From Ochotona curzoniae (Eukaryota > Chordata > Mammalia > Lagomorpha > Ochotonidae): a stretch of DNA of 64,000 nt. Positions 34,430 through 49,489 of the stretch are shown one piece after another. A model generated the notes under the pieces. It made no database searches. It saw only the letters and a program-made list of their open reading frames with translations, and was not told the DNA's origin. The translations under genes and the position numbers were made by a program. The stretch spans positions 1-64,000 of the forward strand of contig NW_024466421.1 in the NCBI RefSeq assembly GCF_017591425.1. The letters are read 5' to 3'. Numbering within the stretch: position 1 is the first letter of the stretch; every line of letters begins with the position of its first letter.

Positions 34430-34615
34430 CAGCTCCTAGGCTGAGACCAACAGGGTGGGAGATGAGAGAATGAGACTGGCATCTTTCATCCGCTGGCTCC
34501 CTAGTCAGGTCTCTGTGCAGGCTTCCCATGTGGAGGGCAGAGGCCCTGGTACGTGGGCAGCTCCCACAACCTTGTGCAGAAGCATTCGTAGAGAGCTGGA
34601 TGGAAAGTGCAATAA
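34430..34615 (-). mobile_element. Possible SINE fragment, minus orientation
   Basis: CATCTTTCATCCGCTGGCTC and AGAGAGCTGGATGGAAAGTG resemble SINE parts, but the rest is diverged. Confidence 0.4.
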
Positions 34616-34962
34616 TGAAGACTTCTACCAGGACGAAGCATAACCTGCAAGCCACAACTCCAGGCAGGTCACTGTAATCTCAGGAGGGGACTGCAAATGA
34701 CCAGGGAAATATCCATGAATCACTTTGATAAAGAACGTTTATAGATTCAAATTCAAAAAAATCAAAGGATGATTAGTATAAAGAAAAATCACATCTAAGC
34801 ATGTCCTACTTAAGACAGAATATAACATGGCTGCTAGAGGCAAGAAGGCAAGAGCAGTGGTGTGAGTATTGGTCATCTCCGATTTGAAATAACAGGACAG
34901 AAGAAAACAAGGCATGCTCAGATCTTAGAAACAAGATCCTTTACTGCTGAAATGCAAATGTG

Positions 34963-35142
34963 GGGGGCTGGCACCTTGGCACACGAGGCTAAGCTGCCAC
35001 CTGTGGTGCCTGGCAAGCTCTGGCTCATGTCCCAGTTGCTCCATTTCTGATACAGCATTCTGCTTATGGCCTGGGAAAGCAGCGGGAAGACAGCTCAGGT
35101 CCTGGGCCACTGCACCCATGCGGAACACACTGTTGGAAGCAC
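34963..35142 (+). mobile_element. C-type SINE, 3' truncated
   Basis: GGGGCTGGCACCTTGGCACA, GTCCCAGTTGCTCCATTTCT and GGCCTGGGAAAGCAGCGGGA; the 3' third is absent. Confidence 0.75.
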
Positions 35143-35291
35143 TCACTGTACGTTGTTACAACTGCTGTGGAGAGCTGGCAGCATCCGATAAAGCTAAAAC
35201 TGCACACACTCTCCAACTTGCAAAAATTCACTCAACAGAAACAGCTGTCTATGAGGCTCACTAAAAGATACTCTTATTTTTAAAAGGTAAT

Positions 35292-35585
35292 ATCCTTTTT
35301 AAAAGATTTCCTTTTTAAATTTAAAATGCCTCTGAAAGAGGCAGGGGAAGAGACTGATTGTCCACTTGCCAGTTCATTCTTCAAACGGCCGCAATGGCTG
35401 GAGGCAAGCCTATCAGCAGACAGGAGCCTCTCCCAGCGCTCCCAGGTACGTGCAGGGGCCCTACACATGGGCCATCTCCCACTGCTTTCCAGGATGTGTG
35501 AGGAGCCAGGACTCAAACAGGAGATGCCAGCGTCAAATGTCAATCCTGAAGGGTGATAGTCCTGATGCAGCCAAAGCAGAGTTTT
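35292..35585 (-). mobile_element. C-type SINE, minus orientation, old
   Basis: TTAAAAGATTTCCTTTTTAA, CAAACGGCCGCAATGGCTGG and ATGGGCCATCTCCCACTGCT mark the copy. Confidence 0.7.
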
Positions 35586-36028
35586 AACTCCTACCTACAA
35601 AGGACAAGGTGAACTGTAACATCTTCTCAACCGCTGCATATCACAGCGCTGAGGATGGATTCTGCCTGCGTGTGTAGCACCGACGACTCCCCAGTCTGCT
35701 GGAGGAGTTATGGTGAGCCACATGCATAGGCACAGAATGCCTGAACCTACTCAAAACAGGTCAGACCACTCCAGGGTCGGGACAGCAGTGACCCCTGGAG
35801 GACGAGCAGAGACAGGGCAGTTGCTGGCTTGCGGGTGTTTCCTTGACCTGGTTACTGGTTAGATGTTACATCTAATATGTGAAAATTCACTGAATATTTC
35901 AATTTAGTGATATATGCCACAAAATCAAAACTGATAATTTTGTTTTATGTTACTGTAATTAATTTAAAAAGATTTAGGAAATTTAACTTAGATGTTTCCC
36001 TAAATTGAGATCAAAACTAACATTCTGT

Positions 36029-36298
36029 GGCCGGTGTCACATTGCGGAAGTAAAGGCACCAGCTGCAGTGCTGGCAATCTGTGTCGTGGCTGGCTTAGGT
36101 CCCCACTGCGCCACCTGTGACGCAGAGCAACAGATGTCAGCCCAGGTGTTGGGCCCTTCTCCAGGAGTCTCAGAACAACTCCAGCTCCTGGCTTCGGCCT
36201 GGTCCGGCCCCGGCCGCTGCAGCTGTTCAGGGAAGGAATCGGCAGGTGGAAGACCAACTGATCTCTCTCCCTAATTTGATCTTTCAAATAAATGTTCC
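36029..36298 (+). mobile_element. C-type SINE, old form
   Basis: GGCCGGTGTCACATTGCGGA, CTCCTGGCTTCGGCCTGGTC and GGAATCGGCAGGTGGAAGAC, ending TTTCAAATAAATG. Confidence 0.8.
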
Positions 36299-38830
36299 CT
36301 TTTGATCTTTCAAACTAATACTCCCTTTTATTTTTTTACTGTGGCACAAACACTGCAGAGGCAAGCACAACACTGCTGGCACAGCGTTTGAAGGTAAGCT
36401 CCAAAAGAGCAAACCACGAAAGCTATTCTCTTGACGTGGTACTAACAAAGCACTGACAAAAGCTGACCAGGGTTAAATGACTTCTCATTCAAAAACTACT
36501 ACTGCATTCTTAATAACCTGCCAGCACACAAATGCTACAGCATCTGTATTATTAGACCGCCCACAGCCGATCACTTACACTATTCCTACACAGGAAGATT
36601 CTACACTTGGTGCTCAGCCATCCACTAGATGAAGCTCCTCCTACTGGGCCACGAACTCGTGCCGACGAACAGGAAACAGGATGTGAGGAAGACAGGCTCT
36701 TTGAGTCACACGAATCAACTCATCAAAGTGTGACCAAAGTAACTTTCCTATGATTTTACCTTACAAGTTTCATCCTGAAAGTCACTTTCTCACTAATGCA
36801 GCAAGAATCTGGAGTCCGGCTGCAGGTGAGTGGGATCCAGGATGACCTGAGTCCATCTGCAGTGTTTTCTTTTAGGAAAGAAGATGGGATTTGGGAAATG
36901 TTTTTAAATACTATGATATGCATACGGGTATACGATTTATTATTTATTAAGTCCTGACTACACTATAAATCTTGAAAAGACATCTTTAATTCTGCACAAA
37001 TTATTATAGTGCTGTTTCATTGGCCTATGTGGTGGTCACCGTATGAAATGTCCGATTCGAAGTAGAACAAGGCGGAACACCTGTGCTAAACGCACAAAGG
37101 AGCCACAGCACAAGGGCACAGGTCCATTGCAAACTAGTCATCACTAACAGGCAACGTGTCTGGGACAGATAGTGTTTGCCGGGAATTTGCCTGAATGCAA
37201 TAATCCCGAGACCAATGAGGAAATGAGCGTGGGCGCACCAAGCCACGAGTCCAGAGTCAGGCCGACCCTAGCCGGGCCCTGAAGAGCAGAGGGCAACTCC
37301 AGCCCTTGGGGAGTTTCCTTCTAGTAGGGCTGAGATACGCTAGACTGGGATCTCCTCAGGGCAAGAAAGGCGGGTCAGGCAGCTCGGCCCAGGGACTGAC
37401 ACGGGCTTGATGGGTGCAGGTGCTCTACAGGGTCGTCCAGCTGAACTGAAAGGGGGAGCAGCCCGAGGGAGACCAAAAGAATACAGAGCTGGAACGGCTC
37501 TGGTGGAGGCAGGGCAGCCAGAAGTCACAGGAAAGCCAGGTGTGGAAGCAGCTAAGACGGGTGGACTTACACAGAGCAGACGGGCCCTCCAGGCTCAGGG
37601 CCCGCAGCACAGCCAGTCAAAGGGCCGGCATGGGGGCAGCAGGTGTAACGGCCACACTGGGAACCCTTACCCAAATATGAAGAGCGACAGAATCAGTTGG
37701 AATTGTTTTGAGCAGAGAATTTTCCCACAGTGATGTTCCCAAAAGCTGCCTGAGTGAGCTCTGCCAGACAGCTGGGAGAAGGGGGACCCCCACTTGCAAT
37801 GAAGGAAAGGCCCCCTCTAACTTGCAGGAGGTGGGGAGCGACAGCTGAGCTTTTCCCATGAGGATGATGTTGGGCTGGAAAGCTGGAACACACACAGCTT
37901 GGGGCTTGGGACTTGTGCGACAAGGGAAGGACTAAGCTTGAGCGAGACAGTGGAGGCACACGGCCGGAGGAATGGCTAAGACAGCCCAGCAGGAAGACTA
38001 GCAAGAGGAGGTGAAGACAAAGTTTGGCTTAGACTGCGTAACAGTGGAGGAAAAGCAAGTCAGTGAGGGGAAGGAGGTCAGAGGGAACAAAGATCAAGGC
38101 AGGACAATTAAAAACCAGTAAGAGCAAAACAAGAGAAACTGTTCAAAAAAACTACCTATAATAGTAAGTGGTTACATCATTAAGCTTTATGAGAATTAGT
38201 TAAGTTAGATTCTCAACTTGAAAGAAACAGAGAAGAGGTGGGATGGCTGTCTGGATAGAAATACTTGCACCCCATCCTGGGAGAAGGCAGACTGGCATTC
38301 TGCAGGGCCCTGGGGAGTGAAGCCAGGGGCCCAGCGCTGGCTGGGCACACAGCCTTGCTCCCAGGGCATCCCAGACATCTCAGTCTCCTCCTCCTCCTCC
38401 ACGCTGGGGCAGGGATTAGGCTGCTCTGAAGCCTAGCTCAGATCAAAAATGTCTGCAGACTGCATGACCCTTAGGCTTCTGCCCACCTCGCCTCTTCCCT
38501 GTAGGCTGACCTGCTGCAAGATGTGCGGTGGCCAGAGCCTAGAGCTCCAGCTGAGAAGGCGGGTCTGGACAGGCTTGCAGGATCTTACAGATCCTGAGAC
38601 TTGCAACAAGCCTAGGCAATAACCTAGGCAACAAACCAAAATCACACAAAATGAGGGAAGTACCCAAATCTGCAAATACAGGCTGACCCTTAACATTGTT
38701 TCTAAAGTCAAGTTCCTCATGCCCGTGTGCCACACTCAACATACTACTCAGACAAAGATTAGGGCTCAGTGTGGACCTCAATTCAATTTAGCTCAAACGC
38801 TAACTCAGCACTCATGGTGACTGGTCCTAA

Positions 38831-38928
38831 GCGGGGCAGTGAGTATGCAGGGACAGCTGCCAGGAGCTCCAGGTCCTGGGCGGGGCAGCGAGTGTGCAGG
38901 GACAGCTGCCAGGAGCTCCAGGTTCTAG
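38831..38928 (+). repeat. Tandem duplication, 49 bp, two copies
   Basis: The unit begins GCGGGGCAGTGAGTATGCAG and contains GGACAGCTGCCAGGAGCTCC; the second copy has a few changes. Confidence 0.92.
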
Positions 38929-39532
38929 TGCCAACCTCTCTGAGGATGCTTACTGGGTGTTGGTAGCCCCCAGGGAATGGGGAGCTGGTAAAACTTTGGG
39001 GTCTAACAGTGCTGAGCACAAAGCCAGCCACAGAACGGCATCTGAACAGAGACCAGATGTCTAAAACGCAGTCATGGAACTGGAGGTAGGGTTGGTCGGG
39101 AAAGTTTCCGGAAAGAGGTAACATCTGAGCTGGTTTCCAAAGACTGAACAGGAGCTCATCAGAGGGCAGTTCATGTGAAGGGCAGAGAAGTCAGGTGCTG
39201 AGGGGCACAAAGGACCAGGGGGCTGCGGGAAGGTGCCCAGAGTGGCTAGCATGGTCTGCACTATCATGGCCCGAGAAGACATTCTAACCCCAAAAGCAGG
39301 GGGAAGATACACGATCAGGACTGGGACTTTATTAAGCAGATTCTCAGACATAACACACGTAAGACTGTGCAACATACAGAGAAATGTAAGTCAACTCTAC
39401 AAATTGTGCTTCTCTAAGGGATAATAGTTCAGCTGTGGACGTTGTGATACAGTGGTCTCCAAAGGCTGCGCACTGCCAAGGAGAAGCAGCACAGACTGCC
39501 CCCAGCCCAGGCCCTCTCCACCCCCGCTCCTA

Positions 39533-39910
<378 letters not shown>

Positions 39911-40303
39911 TTAGTTCTCTCTGAAAATCATACTTTAGAAGATGGACCACCAGTTAGGGTGCTAGTGCATGGCTTAATGAACCATTTAAAAAAATACACT
40001 TAGTCGGATGTTAGATTCCCTTCTCCTTTAGTACAACTTATTTCAATAGCTGACTTAAGACCAAACTGAAAGAAAAAAAAAGAGAAAGAAAAAATTTAAG
40101 TCTCATGCTTTTAGACAACTCAGGATCCCTAACAATGCTGCCCTTGCCACAGTGCAGCTAAGTACTGTCAACTGATGCCAGTGATCCCATCTAGAAACTA
40201 CACGATGACCTCAGAAAGTTCGTTTGGACTTCACGGTCGAAAATAACTTTCTCTTGAACTTTTAAATAACCCTATTAAGAATCTGCCTTTAAAACAAACT
40301 AGG

Positions 40304-40592
40304 AAGCCTGGTGCAGTAGCCTAGTGGCTAAAAAGTCCTCACTTTGCAATTGCCAGGATCCCATATGGGTACCAGCAGCCCCACTTCCCATCGTGCTCCC
40401 TGCTTGTGGGCTGGAACCCTGCACCCAGGTGGGAGTCCTGAAAGAGGTTCCTGGATCCTGGCTTTAGATAGGCACAGCTCTGGCCATTACAACCACTTGG
40501 GGAGTGAATCAGCCACGGAAGATCTTCCTCTGTCTTTCCTCTCTGTATATCTGACTTTCCAATAAAAATATATAAATCTTACAAAAAAAAAA
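40304..40592 (+). mobile_element. C-type SINE, young
   Basis: GCCTGGTGCAGTAGCCTAGT to TATATCTGACTTTCCAATAA and an A tail. AAACTAGG recurs on both sides as a short target duplication. Confidence 0.92.
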
Positions 40593-40601
40593 AATGAAAC
40601 T

Positions 40602-40935
40602 AGGGCCAGCATTGTGGTGTAGTGGGTTAAACATGCCATACCAGCATCCCATATGGGCACTGGTTCTAGTCCTGGATCTCCCACTTCCAATCTACTCCCT
40701 GCTAATGCACCTGGGAAAGCAGCAGAGGACGAGCCAGGAGCTTGAGCCCTGCACCCACACAGCAGACCTGGAACACGTGCGTGGGCCCTGCACCCACACA
40801 GCAGACCTGGAACAAGCTCCTAGCTCCGAGTTTCATCATGACCCATCGCTGGCTGTTGTGGCTGTTTAGGGAGTGAGCCGGCAGATCAAACACCTCTCTT
40901 TGTCTGTTTCTCCCACTGTAATAAACCTTGGGGGA
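40602..40935 (+). mobile_element. C-type SINE, old form with internal duplication
   Basis: GGGCCAGCATTGTGGTGTAG, GGTTCTAGTCCTGGATCTCC and GGGAGTGAGCCGGCAGATCA. A 39-base segment starting GCCCTGCACCCACACAGCAG is repeated in tandem at 40746 and 40785. Confidence 0.88.
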
Positions 40936-41021
40936 ATACCAAAACCAACAAAACAGAAAACCCTGAGACTGTGCCCAATATAATGCAATGAAGGAAAGGT
41001 AACAATGAAAGTAGACCATGA

Positions 41022-41356
41022 GAGCCCAGCACAATAGTGTAGTGGCAAGAGTCCTTGCCCTGAATGCCGGGATCTCATACATGTGCCGGTAATAATTTTG
41101 GTGGCCCCTGCTTCCCATCTGGCTTCCTGTCTGCGGCCTGGGAGAGCAGTCGAGGAACGCCTAAAGCCTTGAGACCCTGCGCCCGTGTGGGAGATCTGGT
41201 GGATGCTCTGGGCTCCCGGCTTTGGATTGGCTCAGCTCCAGCCATTGCAGCTGCTTGGGAGTGAATCAACGGACAGAAGATCTTCCTCTCTGTCTCTCCT
41301 CTTTGTATATCTGATTTTGCAATGAAAATAAATAAATCTTAAAAAAAAAAAAAAAG
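41022..41356 (+). mobile_element. C-type SINE, young
   Basis: GAGCCCAGCACAATAGTGTA to TGTATATCTGATTTTGCAAT and an A tail of 15. Confidence 0.92.
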
Positions 41357-43263
41357 ACAGTGAAATAAAGGGTGGTATTTTCTCCCAGTATCCTTTGGTT
41401 GCCGCTCTGGCTCTTCTGTACCTCTTGTCACCTTCTAAAGCTGCCAGGCCACAGACACGTCACTGTACGCAGGCCTGGCACTCCCAGCCTCCCGCCTCCA
41501 GTCACACTCCCAGCACTTTTCTCCCGTGGACCTTTCTTGGTTGGTCTCTAGGAGCTACTGCCTATCCTATAACACGTTGTACACCTGTGCTTGAAGAGCA
41601 GGGCATGACTTTATTTTATATCTGCAGTGCCAACTCAAGGAACATAAGTCACATCAAAACATTTGGGCAAACCTGATTCTGAAATTAGTCAGAAATCCAG
41701 TCATTTCATAGCAAAGTCTGAGCAGAGCAATGCCCCTGGCAGATACTGTAGTATTATCACTACTATTAAGTAATAATACCATCCGTTATCATTTCTTGAG
41801 GATTAAATATCTACCTGGCACCGTCTTCTGGAGACCCACATACATTCCCCACTTCTCACAACAGCCTTACATTTCTCTACATGTTGTATTTTATTAAACT
41901 AAATCTAACATGACACCAATGACCGGGAATTATTTTATATAACAAAAGGTGGGCTAGGGAATACTGTCAACTACATTATAGTATTATAATCTTTTCTTAC
42001 CTCTTAGAATTTTAAATTTTATTCTTACCTAAAGAGCTCTTTTAAATTCATCTGGGCATTAGAGTAACAATATGAACGAAATAGTTACAGCCCACACTAA
42101 AGCAAGCAAGAACAGCTAAGTAAAACATGCTTTCAGTTAAGGTCAACTGTAAAATGTCATTGATTTTAAAATACACCAATGTCCCTGGGTAAAGCAATAT
42201 TGGCCTATCCGAATCTTTAAATTGTGGAATTTTCTTGAGGCAGCAAGCTTCTTGTTCTGCAGGTTACAGACTAATTAAGCAAGGAAAGCCTTGCATTTAA
42301 AACCACATCAGATGGGCTCCAAAACCTTGTCCCATTATGTCATGCCATTTCTTATATTACTGGAAAGTTCCTTCCTATATCTAACTAAACTGGGATACTA
42401 AAACGTTTACTACAAATCAACAGTACATAAACAGAAAAAGAATGTTTAATACATAAAGTTATCTTTATTTGCAGGAGAAAAGAGGAACATGATAAAGTCC
42501 ACAGGCTGTCTCCCCTGAGCAAAGACAATGCACAGCCAACACGACATGCAGAGAGGGAAGACAGCATCCTGCTCAGGGCTTCCCGAAAGAGGAGCACTGA
42601 AAGGGAAGACGAGATTCCAGTAGGAGGAGCAAGCCCAGGGCTGGGACATCCACAGAGGGCAGACACCAGCAGAGCCGCGTGAAGACACAAGCGTGACTCT
42701 GAAATGTGGCTGCAGTGAGCCGGAGCCACACATGCGCTCCAGTTGGGCGGGTCTGCGGCAGTCCACAGGACAGAGGGACGAGGACAAGGACTCCAGAGAG
42801 GGCAGGAACGGACAAAGTAGACAGAGGAGCGAGTGTTACAAAAGATGAAGGCTCTAGTAACCAAGTCAGGAAGATTAGACGCCAGAATAAAGTGATGAGG
42901 CACAACTTGAGATATTCTGGAACAGACGGATATCACAGAGCCAGGAAGACACGTGACTGCTCAGCCATTCACATTACAGGGAAGAACAAGATGGCCAAGG
43001 GGAGAGGAGCAAGAAAGACGGAAACAGACAAGGTACCTCCCCTGCAGGACCGAGGAGGAGCTGTGAGGGTCAGCATGGTGGGACGTGACCGGAGCCTGGA
43101 CAAGGCTGCAGCACAAGACATGGGCATTCTCAGCAACACGGCCCAGAGGCAACTACAGAATCTGGTGAAGACGGTCAGTTAGGGAAGGCCAACCAACCCA
43201 CAGATTCTGAAAATAGACCGTAGGCTAAGTTAAGTTTGTAGGATATAAGAAACACAACTTTTA

Positions 43264-43497
<234 letters not shown>

Positions 43498-44071
43498 TCA
43501 TGTCACTTGGGGCCAGGTGACTCAACACTGATGTCCTCCCTTCTACAGACGCAGCACGTCCCGGGAGGGCGGAGGTGCTGGCCTGCAGCTCCCCGGGCGC
43601 GGACCCTCGTTCCTCCCTGGTGCTTGTCACCAACATGCAGCAATGCTCCCAGGGCACGCGTGCACGCACTGCCACCATGGACTTAGACCATCTACAACTC
43701 ATTTCTGTGAGGCTCACACATGTTCAGTGACTTGCAGGAGGCCACTCCACTAACAGGTGTGTGAGCTGGGAACCAAACTCCCTGCCCCTGGCTCTGCTGT
43801 GCCGCTCTTTCCAACCCAGACCCCAGCTGAGACAGGAGGGAGTGCCCAGGGCTCGATCTCACTTGACAATTTGCTGACTGGGGAGATAACGTTCATGCTG
43901 CCCTGCGCGTGTCCTTGAATGAAAAGCACCAAGAACTGGTTTGAGGGGTCTACCAGTGAAACTCAACAAAAGGCAGATGCACAAATACAGGATCCATGTA
44001 TGTGAAGAGAGAAAAGGGGAGAAGATACAAAAGGTTCTCTTTAAACAAGTATTATATACTTCTCCCTTCTT

Positions 44072-44322
44072 ATTGGAAAGGCAGACACAGACACACATAA
44101 CAAAGAGAACAGAGACAGACAGAGATCTGTGTCTACGAGTCTACTCCTGCCTAGAACTCCATGCAGGTCTCCCACACAGGCGGGTACTATGCCATCGCAA
44201 GCACTGCCTGTCAGGTGTGTGTCAGCAGGAAGCTCACAGGTAGCAGAGCTAGGACTCAAACGCAGGCACTCAATCTGGATGAGGGCATCCCGAGTGTTAG
44301 CGAATGCCTGCCCCAAGAGGCA
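44072..44322 (-). mobile_element. C-type SINE, minus orientation, old
   Basis: TTATTGGAAAGGCAGACACA, CATGCAGGTCTCCCACACAG and CTAGGACTCAAACGCAGGCA. Confidence 0.7.
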
Positions 44323-44446
44323 GCTTCACAAGGAAATCCTGAAACCCACCCTTGCAGACACCTCAAACTTCCTTTTATATGCTGAAGGCGAGCTATTTAA
44401 AACCCAAGTAGCCCTCCACCAGGCATTTCATTTTAACAGTTAAGCA

Positions 44447-44672
44447 GCTGGCTGGGCAGGACGGGGCTAGGTCAACCTCCACCGTCTATATCCAGAACCC
44501 CCGGGTCAAGCCTCAGCTTCACTAAGGGTGATGCTGCATGGCAGCAGGCGGTGGCCCAAGCTGCTGTACCCCTGACACAGACTGAGTTCCTGGATCACGG
44601 CTTCGGTTCAGCACAGACCGGGCTGTTGTGTGCGCATTTAGTGGAGTGAACCAGCGGACAGGAGTCTCTAAG
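44447..44672 (+). mobile_element. C-type SINE, old
   Basis: GTTCCTGGATCACGGCTTCG and GGAGTGAACCAGCGGACAGG mark the 3' half; the 5' half is diverged. Confidence 0.55.
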
Positions 44673-45300
44673 CCTCCCAAACACTCAAATCAATTCCAAA
44701 GACAAAAGTAGACCCAAGTCCAGGCTCAGTATCTCTTAATTGAAACACTTGGGGCCAGAAGTGTTTCAAACTTTTTTGGGTTAGGGCTGCTCATCCTGTA
44801 TATGCAATGTGTATTTATAAAACAGGTATCCGAAGGACACCAGAATGCAAAGCAGAGGAGACACAGTAAGCAAGAGGATGCTCAGGGCAGGCAGCCGGGA
44901 GACGACAGAGCCGGAAAAGGCGGTCACAGCGGGACCTGGACTCCACAGCTCCCACCCGCTTGCCAGTGGTCAGAACTGCCGTCTGCAGGCCACGAGCATC
45001 TCTGCAGACTTTCAGAATCCGCACCGCAGGGCCATTTTAGACTTTACCAAACTCCAGGGAGTCTACACTTACCTTTCTGACATGTTAATATTTGTGCGAA
45101 TTTGTGAAGTTCTTAAATGAAGTGTGTTTAATCTTGATACTCATACTAAGAATTTATCTCATTACTGAAATTCAAATACTTGGATAGTCAAGATCTGAGC
45201 TGGAAATGTGAAATGGATTCCAATACAGTAAAAATTGATTTCATCTTTTAAAAAATCTTCAGATTTGAGGCATGGCATTTTGTTAAAAAAAACAACACTT

Positions 45301-45626
45301 GGGCCTGGTGTGGTAATCTAGCAGAGAAAGTCCGTGCCTTGCACACACTGGGATCGCATATGGGCACAGGCTCTGATACCGGCGGCCCTGCTTCCCATCC
45401 AGCTCCCTGCTAATGGCCTGGGAAAGCACCTGAAGACAACCCAAAGCCTTGGCACCCTGCACCTGCGTGGGAAAGCTCAAGGAAGCTCTGGGTTCCTGGT
45501 TTCAGATTGGCTCAGCTCTGGCTGGTTGCAGTCACTTGCAGAGTGAACCATCAGGCGAAAGATCTTCCTCTCTGTCTCTCCTCCTCTCTGTATATCTGAT
45601 TTTCCCATAAAAAATAATTGTTTTTA
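45301..45626 (+). mobile_element. C-type SINE, young
   Basis: GGGCCTGGTGTGGTAATCTA to TGTATATCTGATTTTCCCAT with an A-rich tail. Confidence 0.92.
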
Positions 45627-45934
45627 AAAAAAAGTTTTATTTAATCTAAAAGGGAGGAAGAGAACAAAAAATGGAGGGGGAGAGATAGAAGTAAGAGGAA
45701 CTAGAGTAAGTAGACCAAATACTCATGGGTCACTCTCTCACTCTGCTGTCAGGTATTAACTGTCAGATCAGTCTAAACATCTGTGGGTTGATAACAACTT
45801 CTGGCCATTAAAGATAAAATGGCACTCAATATCCAAGAGGAAGTATTCATTCATTTATTTGAGATCCATGCCTAGGAACATACAGGCTGTTTTGTAGGGT
45901 ACCTCTATGTTTAATTTTAAAAGAATCTGCTGGG

Positions 45935-46225
45935 ATAGTACTGTGACACAGCAGGCAAAGCCACTCCCTATAACACAGGCTTCCCAGAGAAGAACTTGGC
46001 TGAGTCCCAGCTGCTCCACTTTTGATCTAGCTCCTGGTTAATGGCCTGGAAAAGCAGCAGAAAATGGCCCAACTGTTCAGGGTCCTGCAACCCATGTGTG
46101 AGACTTGGGAGAAGCTTCTGCCTCTTGGTTTTAGCTAGCTCAGTGCTAGCTATTAAGGCATCAGGGCAAGTCAACCTGCGGACGGAAGACCTCTCTAACT
46201 CTTTCAAATCAATCAATCAATCTTC
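45935..46225 (+). mobile_element. C-type SINE, old form
   Basis: GGGATAGTACTGTGACACAG, GTCCCAGCTGCTCCACTTTT and CCTGCGGACGGAAGACCTCT, ending in a CAAT-repeat tail. Confidence 0.8.
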
Positions 46226-46877
46226 ATAGTTGGGAAATAATTTTTTCTAACTCATAGCTTATATTTTCAGCTTTCTTACAGATTCTGTCATAGACTGAAT
46301 ATTACTTATCCTTAAACTCAGGCAGCTGTCTATTGATAAGTTAACAGCTCAAGGGGGTTGGAACCTGATGCAATTACAGTGTCCGAAGGTGGGCAAGAAG
46401 GAAGTTCTGGGGTCAGGGTGTGTGCCTGCAGGTGGGGGTGTTCATGGAGGGTGGCTCTAGGAGCCCGTGTGGGCCCCTACTGTGCCTGCCCCCCACCTCT
46501 GCACATCATTGCCTTCCCCAGACACCCAGCCAAGGGGGCGGCCTGACCACAGTCATAACAAAGCTTTCTGTTCACGAAGTTAGCATTTTCTTATATATAG
46601 AATAATTTTTAATTCCTAATTTTCATGTCCAACTGATCAGTTTTTAGCTTTAATGGCTCTTTGTTTTTGCTATAAAGTCTAAAGCTCCTCTGTCAGTCCT
46701 GGATCATAAAGATTGATACCTATATGCCTTTCCCTTAAACCCTGGACAGTCGAGACCATCTAGACAGGTTTCTGTGGAGGACGGCCCACTGCGCCAGTCC
46801 ATGGGCACAGAGTCCTGTCTGTCCTAACCTCAGTAAAGCAGACCAGAACACACTTTTTAAACAGAAAGGAACACACT

Positions 46878-47195
46878 GGACCCAGCATGGTAGCCTAGCA
46901 GCTAAAGTCTTCGCCTTGTACGCACTGGGATCCCATATGGGCGCCGGTTCTAATCCTGGCAGCCCCACTTCCCATTCAGCTCCCTGCCTGTGGCCTGGGA
47001 AAGCAGTTGAGGACAGCCCAAAGCCTTGGGAAACTGCATCCATGTGGGAGACCAGGAAAAAGCTCCGGGCTCCTGGCTTTGGATCGGCTCAGTTCCGGCC
47101 ATTGCGGCCATTTAGGGAATGAATCAACAGACAGAAGATCTTCCTCTCTGTCTCTCCTCCTCTGTGTGTACCTGCCTTTCCAATAAAAAAGAGAG
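46878..47195 (+). mobile_element. C-type SINE, young, next to activation-loop exon
   Basis: CTGGACCCAGCATGGTAGCC to CTGCCTTTCCAATAAAAAAG. AGAAAGGAACACA occurs at 46863-46875 and 47196-47208 as a perfect 13-bp target duplication. Its right end is about 27 bases from the donor of the exon at 47236. Confidence 0.95.
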
Positions 47196-47218
47196 AGAAA
47201 GGAACACATTAGGGATTA

Positions 47219-48327
<1,109 letters not shown>

Positions 48328-48552
48328 TTAATTCTTTCAGAATAACAAAGTGTAATGAATTAAACATTTTAATTCAGAAAGTGTAATAACCCTACTTCAT
48401 CTGAAATCTTAACATGAAATCAGAGCCTTGCTGACTACAGACAAGTTTCTCTAAAAATTTAGGAAACTATGCTTCAAGGGAATAAATAAAAGTATAACAA
48501 AATATGAAGTGCTCTTGGGTGCAGGCTTGGTGCAGTGAGTTGAGCCTCCACT

Positions 48553-48870
48553 TGGGTCAGTGCTGTGGCACAGAGGGTACCACGTCAGCATCTGATTTGG
48601 GCACTGGTTTGAGTCCTGGCCTATCCAGTTACCTGCTATGTGCTTGGGTCTCTGCCCCATGTGGGAGACCAAGTAGCAGCTCCTAACTTTGGACCAGCTG
48701 AGTTCCAGCCACCTACAGCCATTTGAGGAATGAACCAATAGACAGAAGACATACGTGTGTGTGCGCACGCGTGTGTGTGTGTGCGCACGCGTGTGTGTGT
48801 GTGTGTTTGGCCTTCTTTCCCCCACCCTCCTTTGCATAACTCTTTCAAATATATAAATAAATCTTTAAAA
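48553..48870 (+). mobile_element. C-type SINE, old, with microsatellite inside
   Basis: TTGGGTCAGTGCTGTGGCAC, TTTGAGGAATGAACCAATAG and CAAATATATAAATAAATCTT, the normal order, with a TG-rich expansion before the tail. Confidence 0.8.
48750..48808 (+). repeat. TG/CG compound microsatellite
   Basis: ACGTGTGTGTGCGCACGCGT repeated with TG runs; it appears to have arisen in the CT-rich 3' part of the surrounding SINE. Confidence 0.9.
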
Positions 48871-49228
48871 GGTGGTAAGATGTAACTAAATTCAGCATTC
48901 ATTTGCCCATCAATACTGTTTCTTCTTCCAATCATTGGACTCCTGTAGGCATTGGCCCAGACAGCAAAGCTGGTCCCTTGTTGCTACTTAGTCCTGATAA
49001 AACCTGGGCAGCAGAAGTGCTGAGTGGGGAGTATGGAGGAACGTAATGATAAAGCCACTTATACCCACACCTTTGCATTCAAAGCACAACAAATATCCCC
49101 AAATCTAAGACACATATTGCATCTATTGCGCTATCAGGGCAGATCCAGCACCACAGGCACACTCAAGCACTCTGGAGCCTGAGATGGCTGGGGGTCGCCA
49201 GGCCTAGGCCAAGCGAGGTCTGGGTTCA

Positions 49229-49381
<153 letters not shown>

Positions 49382-49489
49382 TCAAAGACTGAGCTGAGCA
49401 GACACTTGGATTTACTCATTTACATCCTTCCTTCTCCATACTCTAGGAATGGTTCTGCTGGTTTTTATGTAACACGAAAAGTAAAAGGG

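Noticed and set aside
34158..34655. 165-codon open frame on the minus strand
   Set aside because: It overlaps SINE sequence at both ends, and the translation is repeat-derived.
42385..42936. 183-codon open frame on the minus strand
   Set aside because: It is in PTK2 orientation but has no resemblance to FAK and no flanking splice sites that join in phase with the neighbouring exons, which already connect perfectly.
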